Assembly: GCA_025558075.1 (NCBI GenBank)
Contig: JAHLKF010000023.1
Location: 248,001 to 312,000 of the forward strand
Reading direction: 5' to 3'
DNA from: Gaertneriomyces semiglobifer
Lineage: Eukaryota > Chytridiomycota > Chytridiomycetes > Spizellomycetales > Spizellomycetaceae
Length of the DNA stretch: 64,000 nt
The notes beneath the pieces were generated by a model. The model had not been told where the DNA came from. It was given only the letters and a program-made list of their open reading frames with translations, and made no database searches. A program made the translations under genes and the position numbers. This document shows, piece after piece, positions 35,946 through 46,300 of the stretch (position 1 is its first letter; each line of letters starts with the position of its first letter).

Positions 35946-36008
35946 CATGAACCATGCCAACGTGCGGCACAGCAGTCTATGAACCATGACAACGCGTGGC
36001 ACAGCAGT
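35946..36008 (+). repeat. two tandem 31-bp promoter repeats
   Basis: Two 31-bp copies with a 32-bp period, at 35946-35976 and 35978-36008. They share ATGAACCATG, then CAAC, GGCACAGCAGT. Each contains one PSE-like core (35958-35972 and 35990-36004). They lie between the U5 and U1 start sites. Confidence 0.8.
35990..36004 (+). promoter_or_regulatory. U1 proximal (PSE-like) element
   Basis: CAACGCGTGGCACAG, 13 nt upstream of the U1 TATA box. A related extra copy, CAACGTGCGGCACAG, lies at 35958-35972. The same motif precedes U5 on the other strand. Confidence 0.6.
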
Positions 36009-36017
36009 TTGCAAGGG

Positions 36018-36024
36018 TATAAAA
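36018..36024 (+). promoter_or_regulatory. U1 TATA box
   Basis: GGGTATAAAAGG, with TATAAAA starting 40 nt before the U1 5' end. Confidence 0.75.
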
Positions 36025-36057
36025 GGCCGGCCAACCCACGCCCCTCGTTGTGAATTC

Positions 36058-36220
36058 ATACTTACCTGTCCCAAGCGTTCAGTGATCATCAAGGCTGGCG
36101 CTCATACGGGAGCCGAGACATTGCACAGCCGTTCTTGGAGCCTGCGTGCACCCTCTCTTCGGAGGGGCGTGGGGGAATAATTTTTGATTGTGGGAGGGTC
36201 CCTTCGGGGATTGCTCCCGG
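36058..36220 (+). ncRNA. U1: U1 spliceosomal snRNA
   Basis: It begins with ATACTTACCTG, the universal U1 5' end whose ACTTACCT pairs with the 5' splice sites GTAAGT used throughout this window. Stem-loop I has GATCATCAAGG in the loop (the U1-70K site, GATCACGAAGG in human). Stem-loop II carries the U1A/U1-snRNP recognition loop ATTGCAC near 36119. Stem-loop III is CACCCTCTCTTCGGAGGGGCGTG-like. The Sm site AATAATTTTTGATTG follows at about 36176-36190, then a terminal hairpin GGGAGGGTCCC-TTCG-GGGATTGCTCCC. Length is about 163 nt, close to human U1 (164). The 5' end is fixed by the conserved sequence; the 3' end follows the last hairpin. Confidence 0.95.
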
Positions 36221-36229
36221 TTACTACAA

Positions 36230-36243
36230 AATAAAGGAAGAAA
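36230..36243 (+). promoter_or_regulatory. snRNA 3'-box-like motif downstream of U1
   Basis: AATAAAGGAAGAAA, starting 12 nt after the last U1 hairpin. It is identical to the motif downstream of U5 on the opposite strand. Confidence 0.6.
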
Positions 36244-38108
36244 CTTGAATGAATTGTTCTTACTCTCGAGCAGGCCTGGCTTACTTTGTTGATGGAGGTT
36301 ATGTGTCCGTCGTCATGAAGTGTACGCCCTTCATGTGAGCATGGTAGGCTTCGGAAGGTGAGCAGCCCACTGCGGGAATGGGCTGTCGATCAAATTCAAA
36401 CGGAGAGTATCTCGGAATGAGTATGGCGGAACCTGATTAAAATGAACGTGACAGCAGTGAATGGATGTGCACATCCATCCGCGATGGCGACACTCGGCTG
36501 ATGACCCTCGGCTAGTCGGCGAGTCGGCGTCGCAATCACCTTGCATGGCTGTTTCGCAAGACCGTGGGAAAGAAGGAATGGCACGTGTATGATATGGGAG
36601 GAGGGTCCAAACCCTGATTCCGATTGGGAGCTCGGTGACTGCTCGGGCAGCACACGAATTTCCATGCACACACACACACACACCACGTATACAAGACAGA
36701 CAGGGTTCTCAGAATTCTGTGCAAATCTCCGACGGGTACGAGTCGACGAGTCGACGACCTCGCCACCTCGTCCATTGATGTACAATAATTCATATCAGCC
36801 GTGATGATCTCATCTATGAATTGTCGCAATTGTAGCACAGAAAGATCTGTGGTCGTGGAGTCCTACGGATCATGAGATATGAATTTGAGCGACGGATGAT
36901 TGAACTCGAACTTGGCAGCAATTTTGATTCCTTACACGAGGAGCAGGTGGTTGCTATTACGCCGATACGATGGTCAGTAGTTGTTATTGCATGTGTATGT
37001 GCGTAGGCTGATGGGAGGCCAGCGCTTGATGAGTGTGAACTGGACATGGAACTTGGGAACACGAGCCATGCGTCCGATAGCTAGCGCAGTTAGTTATTGA
37101 TCATGACGTTGATATCTATATTAATAACCACTCATCACCGAGTTCAACTCCGATGGCCCCCAATCACAAATTTAACAATCTTAGCGCGCGCGTGTTGTGC
37201 GCGAACCAATTTAACTCTAATGGCCGCATTGCGTGACGGCACAGTCACAACAGATTATGTCATCCACGGCATTAATTGCAATCCGGTGAATGAGGGCAGT
37301 ACTAGGAACTAGTAGTAGACAGACCATGCTCTTCGCCTTTACGATACGATGAATGAACCAGCACGCACGCACGCAAGGCACGCAAGGCACGGCGCACTGC
37401 GCTTCAATCGCATGCCATGCTCATGCTGCCCAGCGCAGTTGCAGTGCGTTCTGTTGAGTGACTCCTTAAGCCATCAACTGTTATCAATCAACCGCGCGTG
37501 CGCGCGTTAGCGGAGTTCAGCATTTTCCCCGCCGCGAACAATAAATTCCACGCTGGTTCGCTTCGCTTATCGGACCATCAGCGCACACACACCCACGCAA
37601 CGCAGTCAGTGTGTGATAATAGTGGATCTGATCTAGAGTGTAGAGAAGGGGAGGGCCCTCCAAAGGCAGACATGGAAAATGATGCTGGTGTTGATGAGGA
37701 TGGGCTGGCCATAACATTAACAGGCAGTGGAGGTCCCTTGAAGTGAAAATTGATTCATGATTTTGTTAAAATTTTGATCTGATGATCTCGGCATTGTGTC
37801 CGACAAGTCGGCCCTTCTTCCATAAACTGTGTTTCCTGAACACTTGGAAATGGATGATGACGAACCTGAACCGGGTGGGATGGAATTGGATATGGGCTGC
37901 TTCCCAACAACGTCCTCCCATCCATCCTTCAACGCGCGGCATGGAAATGGGTGGCAGGCTGTTCGTCCATGTGAGAGATTAGATTCCGTCCTTCCATGCA
38001 CCAACGTCCGTCCCGAATTCGCCGTTCCGAGCGTTCAAGGGATGGATGGTCACGACGTGATGAGGAGCAGGAGCTGAAAGGTATGTGTCTGCTTGTCGCC
38101 TGTGCGAA
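36244..38108. other. 1.9-kb gene-poor stretch
   Basis: No convincing coding frame. A CA microsatellite lies at about 36666-36685, a GAGTCGAC-type direct repeat near 36740-36755, and an ACGC/AGGCACGC-rich stretch near 37361-37390. Several frames open for 60-140 codons but lack family similarity or consistent composition. Confidence 0.5.
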
Positions 38109-38115
38109 TATAAAA
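38109..38115 (+). promoter_or_regulatory. TATA box of the trypsin-like protease
   Basis: AATATAAAAGGAG, 135 bp upstream of the ATG at 38244. The following 100 nt are CT- and CAA-rich, as in leaders of strongly expressed fungal genes. Confidence 0.6.
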
Positions 38116-38243
38116 GGAGACCCTCTCTCACCACTTCCCTCGTTTCAAACTCATCAAGCTCAACAAAGCCAACAACATCAACAAGTTATCTCCACCACCG
38201 CAACAGAAAGCAAGACTCTTAACTCACCAAACGAAGCCTCATC

Positions 38244-39077
38244 ATGCACATTGCTTCTGCTGCCGTGGCCTCCTTGGCCCTCGCTTCCTCTGTCATCGGT
38301 GCCGCCATCCCCAAACCCCAGTGGGAGAGCATCAACTTGCCCGATGAGTCCGCCGTGCCCCCTCCTACTGAAGGTATCGTCGGCGGAGAAGACGTTCCCA
38401 AGGGCGGACACCCTTGGTTGGCCATGTTGACTTCCACCTCCGGCAGCCAGTTCTGCGGAGGTTCTCTCATCGCTCCTAACTTGGTCCTCACTGCCGCACA
38501 CTGTGTTGAAGGCACCGCTGCTTCCAGAGTTCTCGTCAAGACTCGTCGCTGGAACAAATCTGCCTCTTCTGCCTCCGAAGGCGGTATTGACTTTACCGTC
38601 ACAAAGGTCATCACTCACCCCGACTACTCCTCTTACGAAAACGACATTGCTATCCTCGTCGTCAAGGTTGCCAAGAACCACGGTGCCTCTGAAATCCCCG
38701 TCATCGACAAATTCGCCGACATCGAGGGCGAGGGCGAGTACACTGTTGCCGGATGGGGTGCTACCCGTGAAGGTGGCTCTGGAGCAAGCATCCTCCAGGA
38801 AGTCAAGGTTCCTCAGGTTGACCTCGCCACCTGCCGCAAAAACTACAGCGTCAGGCAAATCCCCGACTCTGTCATCTGCGCCGGTGCCGCTGGCCTCGAC
38901 TCTTGCCAGGGTGACTCTGGAGGCCCTCTCTTCACCTCCAACGGTGAGCTCTCTGGAATCGTCTCCTGGGGATCCGGCTGCGCTCGTCCTGGCAAGCCTG
39001 GTGTTTACACTCGTGTCACCTCCTTCACCTCATGGATTAACAACATCAAGGCCCAGAACCCCGTCCGTCGCGGATAG
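38244..39077 (+). CDS. secreted trypsin-like serine protease (S1 family)
   Basis: Intronless, 277 residues. A signal peptide (MHIASAAVASLALASSVIGA) and a short propeptide precede the mature N-terminus IVGG at 45-48. Catalytic triad: His86 in TAAHC, Asp134 in ENDIAIL and Ser225 in GDSGGP; Asp219 at the base of the S1 pocket (DSCQGDSGG) predicts cleavage after Arg/Lys. Six Cys form the usual disulphides. All key residues are intact, so an active extracellular protease is expected. Codon use is strongly C-ending (for example GTC, CTC, ACC), unlike neighbouring genes, and a TATA box lies upstream; both suggest high expression. S1 trypsins are patchy in fungi and often linked to feeding on or invading hosts, but the ecological role here cannot be read from sequence. 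Confidence 0.95.
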   Translation: MHIASAAVASLALASSVIGAAIPKPQWESINLPDESAVPPPTEGIVGGEDVPKGGHPWLAMLTSTSGSQFCGGSLIAPNLVLTAAHCVEGTAASRVLVKTRRWNKSASSASEGGIDFTVTKVITHPDYSSYENDIAILVVKVAKNHGASEIPVIDKFADIEGEGEYTVAGWGATREGGSGASILQEVKVPQVDLATCRKNYSVRQIPDSVICAGAAGLDSCQGDSGGPLFTSNGELSGIVSWGSGCARPGKPGVYTRVTSFTSWINNIKAQNPVRRG

Positions 39078-39639
39078 ATCACTGCACCATGTTGCGCCTG
39101 GTCACTACTCGGCTGATGGGATAGTTGGCACGAGTGTCTCTGGTTTTCGGACAGTTTTTGGATGACCATGTGCGATCAACCGGCTTGTTTACACACTACT
39201 ACGATACCACATATATGCGCTGGGCGCATTTGGGTTTTTGGCTTTTTTTTTGAGCGATTGGAGGGGCAGGACACCGAGTTGAATGATTTCGTTTTACGCA
39301 AACTTCTTTTGGACCATGTTACATATAGTCACTTGATAGCTTGCTGGACCGCGGCTGCTAGATTGGGATCTTTTAGATGATGAGTTATGTATAGTGGCTC
39401 GGACGGTTGCGTTCATCATCTCATAATACACCGGTTCCTATCCAAAAATTGTTTCATGAGCCGTACTTTCTTCTTTCCACTGGCACATGTTTCCACTATC
39501 AATTGGACTTTCAACGAATATGCAAGTGTCTTTATTTCCTTCTCAGGTATAGAACCTTTACGGCTGAAAGAACTGTTACTTGTAGATGTCATATATGGAT
39601 CAAATGGTACAGGAGACGCGATCAAGAAATGCTTAAAAC
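39078..39639. other. convergent intergenic, no gene seen
   Basis: Between the 3' ends of the protease (+) and the kinase (-). It includes a T-rich stretch near 39235-39250. No gene was recognised. Confidence 0.5.
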
Positions 39640-41696
39640 CTAAAAATCTTTGAAAACGTCCACCCATGGATCCACTACCAAAAACCCATTCTGCAAACAA
39701 CCGCTCTTTAGTATTTCCAAGTACTCATCATGCTTCAACTCCCCTCGCCGAGCCCTTTCCCGTTCCACCACCTCCGGTGCCTCACAATTCGGCACAAATG
39801 GTGGAATCGTCTGTCTCGCCTCGGCTTTACGCCACTGTATCGACTTGAACCACGGGTGTTGTCGAATTTCTGCGCCGTCGTGCAGAGCTCCCAATCGCCG
39901 GGCTTGGTCCGGTTCCAAGAGCCGCTTGCAGATATCACGAGCGGTTCCTCGGACCAACGGGTGCCACTTGATTCTCCCCGCTTGAATGTTATCGTACACT
40001 TTTTCACTGTTGTCGTCGCCGAATGGTGTTTTCCCACTGATAAGCTCAAAGATCAGGACACCGAGAGACCACCAGTCGACGCCTTTGGCGTACGGTTTGT
40101 TCGCCACGATCTCTGCGGCTATATAGTCGGGCGTCCCACAAAAAGAGTTTGTCGTGTTGGATATAACTTTGGCAAATCCAAAATCCGCCAGCTTTGTGTG
40201 TCCCGTGGTGTCAAGAAGAATATTTTCGGGCTTGAGATCCCGGTAGACAATGTTGTGACTGTGAAGGTATTCAAGTGCAATCAGAACTTCTGTAACGTAG
40301 AATTTCGCGTCCTCCTCTTCGAATCTCTATAAATGTCGCCATTCAATGGTGTCATTGAGGAATGTGTCAGAAGAGCGTGAAAAACAACAAAACTCACCTG
40401 CACTTTTCGCAAATAGGAGAACAAGTCTCCACCAGCCACAAACTCCATGGTCATGAACAAATACGTCGGGTTTTGAAAGGTGTGATATAGCTCTACCACA
40501 AAGGGATGATTGATCGATCTCAAAATAATCTTTTCATTCATAATTTGTTTTTCCTGCCGCAATTTGACAATGTCCTGCTTCTTGATGGCTTTCAACGCGT
40601 AGTAACGGCCAGTAGAGTGACGCAACCGAACAAGAAATACAGTTGCAAATCCACCTTTGCCGACGCGGCGCACAATGTGAAAGTCATCTAAACAGTAATC
40701 GCGATGAAGACCAGGGACAGTCGCGGGAGAAATTTCATAGGCCGAGAGGGCTCCTTTACGATGGGACGGTTGTAAAGAAGACGAGGACGAATTAATGATT
40801 GCGGAAGACGGGTTGGAAGTATACGGCGATGAGGGACTCGCTGCGCTTGAACTCGACTTTTTCCCTCTAAATAGCGTGCTGATCTTAGGCAACGACTTGA
40901 CGTGTTTGCTGACATTTAATCCAGGATTGCTTGGTCCAGTGGGTGCATTGGAGTTGAGTCCCAACGAGTCCACGCTGGATGTGACTGCCCCTGCGCTCCC
41001 CGGGCCGCTCAAACCCCCCGTGGTACCACCGTTTTGACTGTTTAATCGCATCTCGGAGACTTGATCTAACGCTTCCGTAGACGCAGAATCTTCCACAATA
41101 GGTTTGCCTCCAATGTACGCCGAACTTTTGACGGAACGTAAATCGACTCCATTACCCTTGCTGTTGGAAGCAATCGTAGTTGACGAAGCTGAATGGCTTG
41201 GCTTCTTGAGGGAAAGTGCTGATTTGGACCGGCCTAGGAGTACGGGGTTACCGGCGTATTTGAGTTTGGATGCACCACTAGTCGATGTGCTGGTGATGGG
41301 CGCAGTGGCGGGTTTTCCCTCTAGAATGGATGGCTCCACTAGCTTCTGGCTTGTCTTGCGTTGAAGGTTTGCGTGAATGGACGCCTGGTCTTGGTGGTGC
41401 TGTGGGTTGAACATGTCGCCGTCGGTGCGTTCCGAGACCGACCGTTGCAGAGGCAACAAAGGGGGCAACATAGGGGCACCAGCGCCCGACTGCACTTTGC
41501 CATTTCCACTCCCTTGAATAACGCTACCGGGCTCGCTTCCCGGTGGTAACGAATGCTCGCCCGCGTCCACTATAATACTTGAATTGGATAGTGACTTTTT
41601 GCGCCCAAAGGTTTCCCGTAATGATGCAAACTTGTCTTGAAAAGACCCTTTGCGTTGAAGCCGGGGCTTCTCCTCTGTCGCCGGAAGCTCAAACAT
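39640..41696 (-). CDS. PKA-like AGC protein kinase with long N-terminal extension
   Basis: Two exons, 41696-40398 and 40326-39640, give 661 residues. Residues 1-335 are Ser/Gly/Pro-rich and disordered. The kinase domain starts near 338: G-loop GKGGFATV (346-353), Lys369 in YYALKAIKK, the C-helix region, MEFVAGGDLFSYLRK, YRDLKPEN with Asp463, DFG at 481-483, and FCGTPDYIAAE in the activation segment. The C-terminal AGC tail ends in FKDF, the FxxF-COOH hydrophobic motif of the PKA catalytic subunit. By similarity it should be the cAMP-dependent kinase catalytic subunit. Two oddities: the usual APE is AAE, and the PDK1-site residue is Ser494 instead of Thr. The intron at 40327-40397 lies just before RFEEEDAKFY. 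Confidence 0.9.
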
Positions 41697-42451
41697 CGAG
41701 CGTCACAGGTATATGATATGCGAAAAACAAGGGGTATCTCCTGAGCAAAAGTGATTACTGGCAGACAGTCTCAAAGCTGTAAACAGCTTCTGGCCTTAAA
41801 AAGCTGCAGTGAGCGTAACCGCCAATGTCTATTTATCCGATCATGTCCTTCGAAGTTACACTGGTATTGGCGACGAAATAAGATATGGACGAGGCGACAT
41901 TCTGCGTTTCCAGAATAAGAATTCTCGAAATAGCTCCCACCCTCTTTCCCCATTTCATCCCGATGAGGACGCGTGCTCACTACCACTGGCGTGAACAAGC
42001 ACTATTATATTGATGATAGATGCCCCCGCGTGCTTCCAGAATAGAAACGTGAGCCTTTTAGTCAATCAATGCACGGCTGACGAATGTTATTGGACGGCTA
42101 CTTTTTAAAAAGAACCCACTCCTCGCCACACACAATCCACACTGAATTGACACTAGATGAACGGCCTAGGAACCGAGGCCAGCGCAGAGCACCAACAGCC
42201 AACCTATATCGCTGTTAAGTGCTGTAATAACCGTTGACCGACGCGTTGACGGAGTTTAATCAACATCTTATGTAATCAGGTTTGTTGACACGCGTGTTGA
42301 GGCACTCGTAGCCGACGCTCTTTCCACGTTTGAACGGTTGCGGGAGGATTTGCTTGCAGAGGTTGCCTACTTCTAATTGGATACGCAACGCAACGGTAGA
42401 TCAGAGAGGGGTAGCGGTGGAGAAGGGATAGCGGATGGGCGATGCGTTTAT
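41697..42451. other. upstream region of the kinase gene, no gene seen
   Basis: Presumed kinase promoter and leader. No coding frame of note was recognised. Confidence 0.5.
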
Positions 42452-42648
42452 CCTTGCATTGAAGAGCAGCATGCAAGGAAGGTCACACGCGTTGGCATTG
42501 CACATTGCATTGAAGAGCAGCGTGCAATGAAGGTGAGGGACTTTGGCATTGCATTTAAGAACAGCGTGCCAAGAAGGACAGGGTGGGGAGAGACAGCGGA
42601 TGAACCTTGCCTTTGGCATGGCATTGAAGAGCAGCGTGCTAGGAAGGA
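42452..42648. repeat. four degenerate hairpin-forming repeats
   Basis: Four related copies near 42453-42482, 42503-42533, 42546-42578 and 42616-42648. The core is GAAGAGCAGC flanked by inverted arms; the first copy, TTGCAT-TGAAGAGCAGC-ATGCAA, has perfect 6-bp arms. Read as protein, the array would give repeated IEEQRARK, but I see no gene start or domain. Confidence 0.7.
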
Positions 42649-42801
42649 CAGACATAGAGTTTGAAGTACGAAAGGGTTCAACAATGGCTTACTGTTTCTG
42701 GGAGGCGTGTCCAATGCCATTTGCCTCCGACAGGCTGGCGCTTTCACCATTTTGAATCAGTTTCTGGAATTAGTCGTATGATTTAGGCAGATCAGCGGCC
42801 T

Positions 42802-43167
42802 TTGAAGCAAGGTTTGACAGCATTCTTTAAAGTTTTGTATGAACCGAATTCTTTCAACTGCATTGTCTATCATCGTTATAATGGCCGAGAACCATCCACG
42901 CAGGAATTCCATTCTCCCGAGGAAATTAAAATCCGAAGAGCATTCGTGGTGACTAATTATAGAACGAACTGGCCGGAGGCTCTTTTGGAGGATGATTACA
43001 TCACAAAGAGCTTTCACACGATTATCCGGACATCGGAAGATGCAAGTAACGAGAAATATGCAGCTTTGGAGCTCCGACAGCTACTCGCCGCAAAAGCAGT
43101 GCGAGCTCGACCCGTCCAACATCAGTTCTCTGTACAGTCATCCGCTGAAAACGCGACAGCAATATGA
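42802..43167 (+). other. doubtful 121-codon ORF upstream of the TmcB-like gene
   Basis: An open frame (MKQGLTAFFKVLYEP ... ENATAI) with plausible composition. It may contain 5' exons of the TmcB-like gene or be a separate small gene. No family was recognised and I could not connect it by an in-phase splice with confidence. Confidence 0.3.
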
Positions 43168-43310
43168 CAGATTACGGATGGCGCCCCAAAAACACCAATT
43201 ACCTCGGGGTGAGTGAGAGCTGGCAGTGCTTTCCACTCTACTCATGTTCAGATGCCAACCGCGAAAGCTAGCGTCGGCTCGAAACTGGACTTTTTCATGT
43301 TCTATACAGC

Positions 43311-46300
43311 ATGGTATGCGGCAACGAGTTGCCACGGCTTTTTGCCTACCTGATCATTTTCCTGGATGATATTGAGGTGCTGGAGTAGTTCCATTTTATG
43401 TTTACCCTTACTCGCCATTCATGCGGGCCTCTGCAGTTGATATCTTTCTCGTTTACGCCAAAACTTTATGCGCAAATGCCTAAATGGGCTCCTTATGTGA
43501 CGAACCCTTTATCCTATCGGCCGGACGAGCACAGGGCCTTCGTTGTTCTGATTGTCATTACTCTTGTGGTAGTACTTCTGGCCGTGGTGTGTGCGCTCAA
43601 GGTTGGGCTTTCGTTTCAAAAGGGAAAGGTGGGCGCCTTGTTTAACATTCTAGTAGTTGATCGTCTGGAACATGCTCTGATGAACCGACCATAGTTTGCA
43701 GGTTTCTCGTTGTTGGCCTTGAAAACTCTTAGGATTGTCACCCTCCTTATTGGGTCCATATTGTTTATCCCTATGGCGGAGATCCTTCTGACGGCTGTTG
43801 CTTGCTTTGGGCCAGATCGATCCTTGTTGCAGTACCCGCAGGTCCAATGTTTTACTGGACCTTACTCAGCAGCGACCATTGTGGCGATCATCGGCTTGGT
43901 CGTTTTCATACCGTATAACATTGTCATGTCCAGCGTCTACATTGACATTTCACCAAAGAGAACGACCCCAACCGCCCGTTCTCCTATCGGAAGGGTAGAT
44001 ACGTTATGTGAGTGCGCTCGTTGGGTGTTTTGTGTTGGTCCATTTTACCTACTCCGCGTGAGTACAGACCTCATTGGAAAACTTGGAGTGGTCTTCAGCC
44101 ATACCCTGACGTCTGATCCGAAAATTTTGCTTGGTGTGTATATACCAGTCAACGTCGTCCTGGTGATTCTAATAATGCGCTATGAGCCCTTCTACGTGCC
44201 CTTCCTTAACCGAATGCGCAGTGGCGTTTGGTGCGCCTCTACCTTCGCATCTATGGTGGGTCTGATCTCGTACCTTTACGTTCAGCCGACCACTGGAAAT
44301 AAGAGAGTCGAACGGGACGCCAATTATGGTTTCGAAGCCGCCGCCGTTGTCAGTGTTCCTCTGGGATTTCTCTTTGGATACTGGGCGAGTGGATACATCC
44401 GCCGGAGAAAAGTGGAGCGGGTGTACGATCTGCTGCAACTGCAGCATAAAAGTTTTGGCCAACCTTTGCCAGGATCACTTCCTGCGAGAGGGCTACAGAT
44501 TCTTCAAACGGGCGAGGTCAAGGATGAGATGGACGAAGAACGGAATCAGAAGAGCCTCATGGATGATCTGAAGACGATCGCTAAAACGAGGACTCGGCCA
44601 AAGGTAAGTGATAGTTCGAAGCAGTGAATGATGAGATGCCTGCAAGCCTAACAGGGGCATTGAACAGCTCATTGTCCTTTTTAGCCATGAGGGCGAGGTG
44701 GAGATCGCTTGTCGCTTCGTACACAACAATCGTACGGATCAGGCATTGATGATCATGGAGGAGATTTTTCTCGAAGGGTTCAAGCAGTTTCCGAAAAGTG
44801 CGCTACTTGCACTAATGTATGCGCAATACTTGGAAGCGTATGCATCATCCGCAAACAATGAAGATCCTGAGGCGTTTGTTTCGAAGGCCAAGCTTCTAAA
44901 GCCACCCTTTGATGTCCGCTTCTTCCTGTTTTATCAAGTACGTGCCCTGCGATTTTGAATGGACCACGGAGGTCAAGCACGGGCACTCAAACCTATATTA
45001 CAGGACAGAGTATACGAACAATCGAAGCAAACGGAGGGATTGAACTCCTCTACCCTCAACATGTAAGTACTTTCCCACTGTGTGTAACAATTTTTGGAAT
45101 CGCTAATGTGAGTTTATCCAGTTCTTCGTACGTCGAGTTCCAGACGATGCAGAATGGGGCGCGCCAGTATCACTTGGCCACCCTAATTGAGCTTCGATCC
45201 TTCATGGCGCACATCCGATCCGCGCAGCGCGGAAAAGACCCCCAAACTTATCCAGTGTTTGTGCAACGCATCAGCGAAAGTGAGCAGAAGGCGACAGAAT
45301 ATTATAAGCGATTGATTGAGCGCTGGCCTAGATCTAAAGTGCTATTGCGTATGTACGCTTCGTTTCTCTTGCAAGTGAAGGTAGGCCGGGCACGAACTGG
45401 GTCTTTGCCTGTCACCGGCTTCATTTCATGCCTCCTCCAGAACGACAAGGAAAGAGCAGAAAAATATATGTCACTAGCTAATGACATAGAAGAGTTTGAA
45501 ACGCGGGAGATGACGAGCCACATGTTCGCACGAACCAGCGTGAACCACAGTTATGCGTTGGATGACGATACCCGTTCCCTGCCGAGCACTTGTAGAGGGC
45601 TTGCTTCCAGTGGAGGGCCCTTGAGGTCATCAGACGATTCCCATAATGAAGAACGACGCCCATCAATTCTCATGAGCTCGAAGCCTTCAACTCCACCCGC
45701 TTCGCGCAAACGAGGAGCGAAGTATCGAAGATCCTTATTGGGAACGGAAGCTGTCATTCTTGACGATAACAAAGATGAAGAGGAAAATGAAGACGATCGA
45801 GTCGCCTTTGATGTTTCTGAGGATGTTAAGAACATTTACTTGCTTAACGAGGAAAAACATCGGGCGCCTCCCTCTGAGAGCGTGGGCAGCGCCAAGGTGC
45901 GTTCTTGTGCTGTTCATGCAATTAATCAGCTGTGCTTAACACCTACTGTAGTCGCTTGACAGAGAAGCGAAGCAAAAGGCTTATAATAAAGCGCAGTTAT
46001 TGTCACGCCTGCAGACGCCAGTGCAGCAATTGAATACAAAACAGCAGATTGGTGCATTGCTCTACATCGCACTTGTTATTGCGACTTTTGCATTGGGCAT
46101 TCATAGCTTTACGACCGCTGGTATACTTTCAAAGATCTGCTCCATTCTGCGTTCAATCGATTCTGAACTTGTCATTCGTAGAGCGAACAATGACGTCTTT
46201 CAGTTTCGCGACACGTTTGTCGCAGCGTGCGGTACTGATGACGGAAAACGTCCGCAGTATGCAGCTTTATGGCCTCAACGATGCGGCGAACGTTGCTGCG

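Noticed and set aside
36244..38108. Several 60-130 codon frames in the gap before the protease
   Set aside because: They occur on both strands, are rich in simple-sequence translation and show no domain, signal peptide or splice continuity.
38178..38858. A 226-codon frame antisense to the trypsin gene
   Set aside because: The strong C-ending codon bias of the protease removes stops from the antisense frame. The sense strand has an intact catalytic triad and signal peptide.
42377..42664. A 95-codon frame with repeated IEEQRARK
   Set aside because: It is explained by the hairpin repeat array; there is no upstream or downstream coding continuity.
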